In this document: positions 5,102 through 5,916 of the stretch, one piece after another
How positions within the stretch are numbered: the first letter of the stretch is position 1
Layout: each line of letters opens with the position of its first letter
NCBI GenBank assembly: GCA_023430625.1
Contig: JAEZAA010000123.1
Coordinates: 1 to 5,916, forward strand
Length of the DNA: 5,916 bases
Source: Pseudomonadota bacterium
GTDB taxonomy: Bacteria; Pseudomonadota; Gammaproteobacteria; Pseudomonadales; Oleiphilaceae
Reading direction: 5' to 3'
Notes under the pieces: model-generated
The model's input: only the letters and a program-made list of their open reading frames with translations
Databases searched by the model: none
What the model was told of the DNA's origin: nothing
Program-made: the position numbers and the translations under genes

Positions 5102-5554
5102 ATGAAGACACCACGTCCGCTGTTGCTTTCCATCCTATTGGCCGTTCCCTGCGCCACCGTCCTCGCGGGAAATGTATACAAATGGGTCGATGAGCATGGC
5201 GTTGTGCACTATACCGACCAGGCCCCGGCAGTCCACGAGGCAGAACGACTGAATATCAAGACCAGTCGCGGCGGCGCATCTACCGCGTCTTCCACGGATT
5301 CGCTCGATTCTGCCGTGAAGGATCTGGAGCGTCAGAAAGAGATTCAAGGCCTGGCGCAACGGCAAAAAGAAGAAACCGCGCAAGAACAGCAGGCCAAACA
5401 GGAGCGTTGCCAACAGGCGCGGCAAAATCTGGAGACCATCAAAAATAATGCCCGACTCCGGACGGAAGAAAATGGGGCGATACGCTATCTGACGCCGGAA
5501 GAAATCCTGGAAAGACGGGATACCTTCGAGAAAATTGCCAAAGAGTCCTGCTAG
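5102..5554 (+). CDS. Small exported DUF4124 domain protein
   Basis: The function is unknown. The 150-residue protein begins with a typical Sec signal peptide (MKTPRPLLLSILLAVPCATVLA, residues 1-22; likely cut after VLA), so it is predicted periplasmic. The mature N-terminus carries the DUF4124 hallmark YKWVDEHGVVHYTDQAP (26-42). A Ser/Thr-rich linker follows, then a Gln/Glu/Lys/Arg-rich helix likely to form a coiled coil (about 68-118), then a C-terminal segment (RYLTPEEILERRD) ending in Cys150. Cys103 and Cys150 are the only cysteines of the mature protein and could form a disulfide. I chose ATG 5102 because it starts the signal peptide and has GAGGA and AGGA upstream; an earlier in-frame ATG (4997) would bury the signal peptide behind 35 residues. 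It is divergent from ilvI. A hairpin follows its stop. Confidence 0.88.
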   Translation: MKTPRPLLLSILLAVPCATVLAGNVYKWVDEHGVVHYTDQAPAVHEAERLNIKTSRGGASTASSTDSLDSAVKDLERQKEIQGLAQRQKEETAQEQQAKQERCQQARQNLETIKNNARLRTEENGAIRYLTPEEILERRDTFEKIAKESC

Positions 5555-5573
5555 CGACCCAGCGTCCGTCATG

Positions 5574-5597
5574 GGCGGTCGGCAGGAGCTGACCGCC
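5574..5597 (+). terminator. Hairpin after the DUF4124 gene, possible terminator
   Basis: GGCGGTCGGC pairs with GCTGACCGCC over 10 bp with one G-U wobble and an AGGA tetraloop, beginning 19 nt after the stop. The wobble pairs only in plus-strand RNA (it is C/A on the other strand), consistent with a plus-strand role. The following bases (GCTCTCCCGC) lack a T-run, so termination may need Rho or be weak. Confidence 0.45.
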
Positions 5598-5737
5598 GCT
5601 CTCCCGCTCCAGGCTTAGATTCAGCCCCCTCAATTATTCCTATTGCCGCACAGGCCTCGTACCAAGACTTGGCATCCGGCGGCACTGTCGTGGCAAAATG
5701 TCCGCTTTCTTTGGCCCCACTTGGTCCGATCTTCCTT

Positions 5738-5743
5738 TATGAT
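5738..5743 (+). promoter_or_regulatory. Possible -10 element for the right-edge gene
   Basis: TATGAT matches five of six bases of the -10 consensus and would start a transcript near 5750, about 50 nt before the ATG at 5803. No recognisable -35 lies 16-18 bp upstream, so this is tentative. Transcription could also continue from the DUF4124 gene. Confidence 0.3.
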
Positions 5744-5790
5744 CGCGACCCAAGCGTCAGTCGTCCCGCATTGGAGGCTGGTTTGCAGAC

Positions 5791-5796
5791 GAGGAG
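5791..5796 (+). promoter_or_regulatory. Ribosome binding site of the right-edge gene
   Basis: GAGGAG lies 6 nt before ATG 5803, an almost ideal Shine-Dalgarno sequence and spacing. With the signal peptide that follows, it makes the start of this truncated gene secure. Confidence 0.75.
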
Positions 5797-5802
5797 TAAC
5801 GC

Positions 5803-5916
5803 ATGCGCGTCAAGCTGTTCACGTACCTGATCTTGGCATTACTAACACTTATTGGAATTGCGCCTACTTGGGCTCAGGAAGCTCAGGAAGCTCAGGAAGC
5901 TCAGGAAGCTCAGGAA
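5803..5916 (+). CDS. 5' part of an exported protein with Ala-Gln-Glu repeats (truncated by window end)
   Basis: Only 38 codons are visible and the frame is open at the edge. Residues 1-24 form a clean Sec signal peptide: Arg/Lys at 2 and 4, a hydrophobic core of Leu/Ile/Ala, and a cleavage site after Ala24 (Thr22-Trp23-Ala24). Residues 24-38 are five Ala-Gln-Glu units, so the mature protein would begin inside the repeat. A strong ribosome binding site precedes it. Three-base codon phase is kept by the 9-base DNA unit. The downstream domain is not visible. A periplasmic protein with an N-terminal Q/E-rich linker or coiled coil is likely; a tetratricopeptide-type protein is possible because I recall such genes near this locus in relatives, but nothing here shows it. 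Confidence 0.8.
   Translation, partial: MRVKLFTYLILALLTLIGIAPTWAQEAQEAQEAQEAQE
5872..5916 (+). repeat. Perfect 9-bp tandem repeat, five or more copies
   Basis: The unit GCTCAGGAA occurs five times without a single mismatch, and the fifth copy ends exactly at the window edge, so the array may continue. Identity at third codon positions points to recent expansion by slippage. Because the unit is 9 bp, copy-number change would lengthen or shorten the protein without breaking the frame. Confidence 0.95.

Noticed and set aside
5135..5572. Minus-strand ORF of 145 codons opposite the DUF4124 gene
   Set aside because: The plus strand carries a recognised domain and signal peptide; the antisense translation has no family resemblance.
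5662..5672. Short perfect dyad CCAAG-A-CTTGG in the gap before the right-edge gene
   Set aside because: Only 5-bp arms and no link to a promoter; expected by chance at this length.
5691..5706. Sigma-54-like promoter (TGGCA with GC 12 bp on) upstream of the right-edge gene
   Set aside because: The -12 part reads CCGCT instead of TTGCA and no enhancer-type site was seen; chance is likely.

Overview
The window looks like chromosomal DNA from a Pseudomonas-like gammaproteobacterium. The evidence is a 338-residue class I ketol-acid reductoisomerase, a 163-residue IlvH, a CDP-alcohol-type PssA (not the phospholipase-D-like enzyme of enteric bacteria), and the gene order ilvI-ilvH-ilvC-pssA followed by an rRNA operon. 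I recall a similar order in Pseudomonas. I cannot resolve genus; a Pseudomonadales, Oceanospirillales or Marinobacter-type host would fit. No mobile element, CRISPR array or tRNA was seen.

Minus strand, read right to left (about 5.0 kb to 1): a leader of about 290 nt precedes ilvI and ilvH (acetolactate synthase large and regulatory subunits, 5 nt apart), then ilvC. ilvC ends at a textbook intrinsic terminator (1300-1324). pssA follows with its own leader and a downstream hairpin. The leftmost 250 bases hold tandem GC-discriminator promoters, a boxB-like hairpin and a boxA antitermination site. Together these form the start of a ribosomal RNA operon whose 16S gene lies just beyond the left edge.

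Plus strand, right part: a 455-base divergent intergenic region separates ilvI from a small exported DUF4124 protein (5102-5554). After a 248-base gap comes the 5' end of a second exported protein (5803 onward). It has a signal peptide that runs directly into five perfect copies of the 9-base unit GCTCAGGAA (Ala-Gln-Glu), reaching the window edge.

Functionally, IlvI and IlvH make acetolactate and acetohydroxybutyrate, and IlvC reduces and isomerises them for valine, leucine and isoleucine synthesis. PssA makes phosphatidylserine, the precursor of phosphatidylethanolamine. The genes themselves are ordinary housekeeping genes. The less explained parts are the ilvI leader (a possible small ORF with a branched-chain codon cluster, hairpins, an inverted TTGACA pair and a 10-bp-phased direct repeat) and the truncated repeat protein at the right edge. 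I see no clear evidence for a wholly new system.
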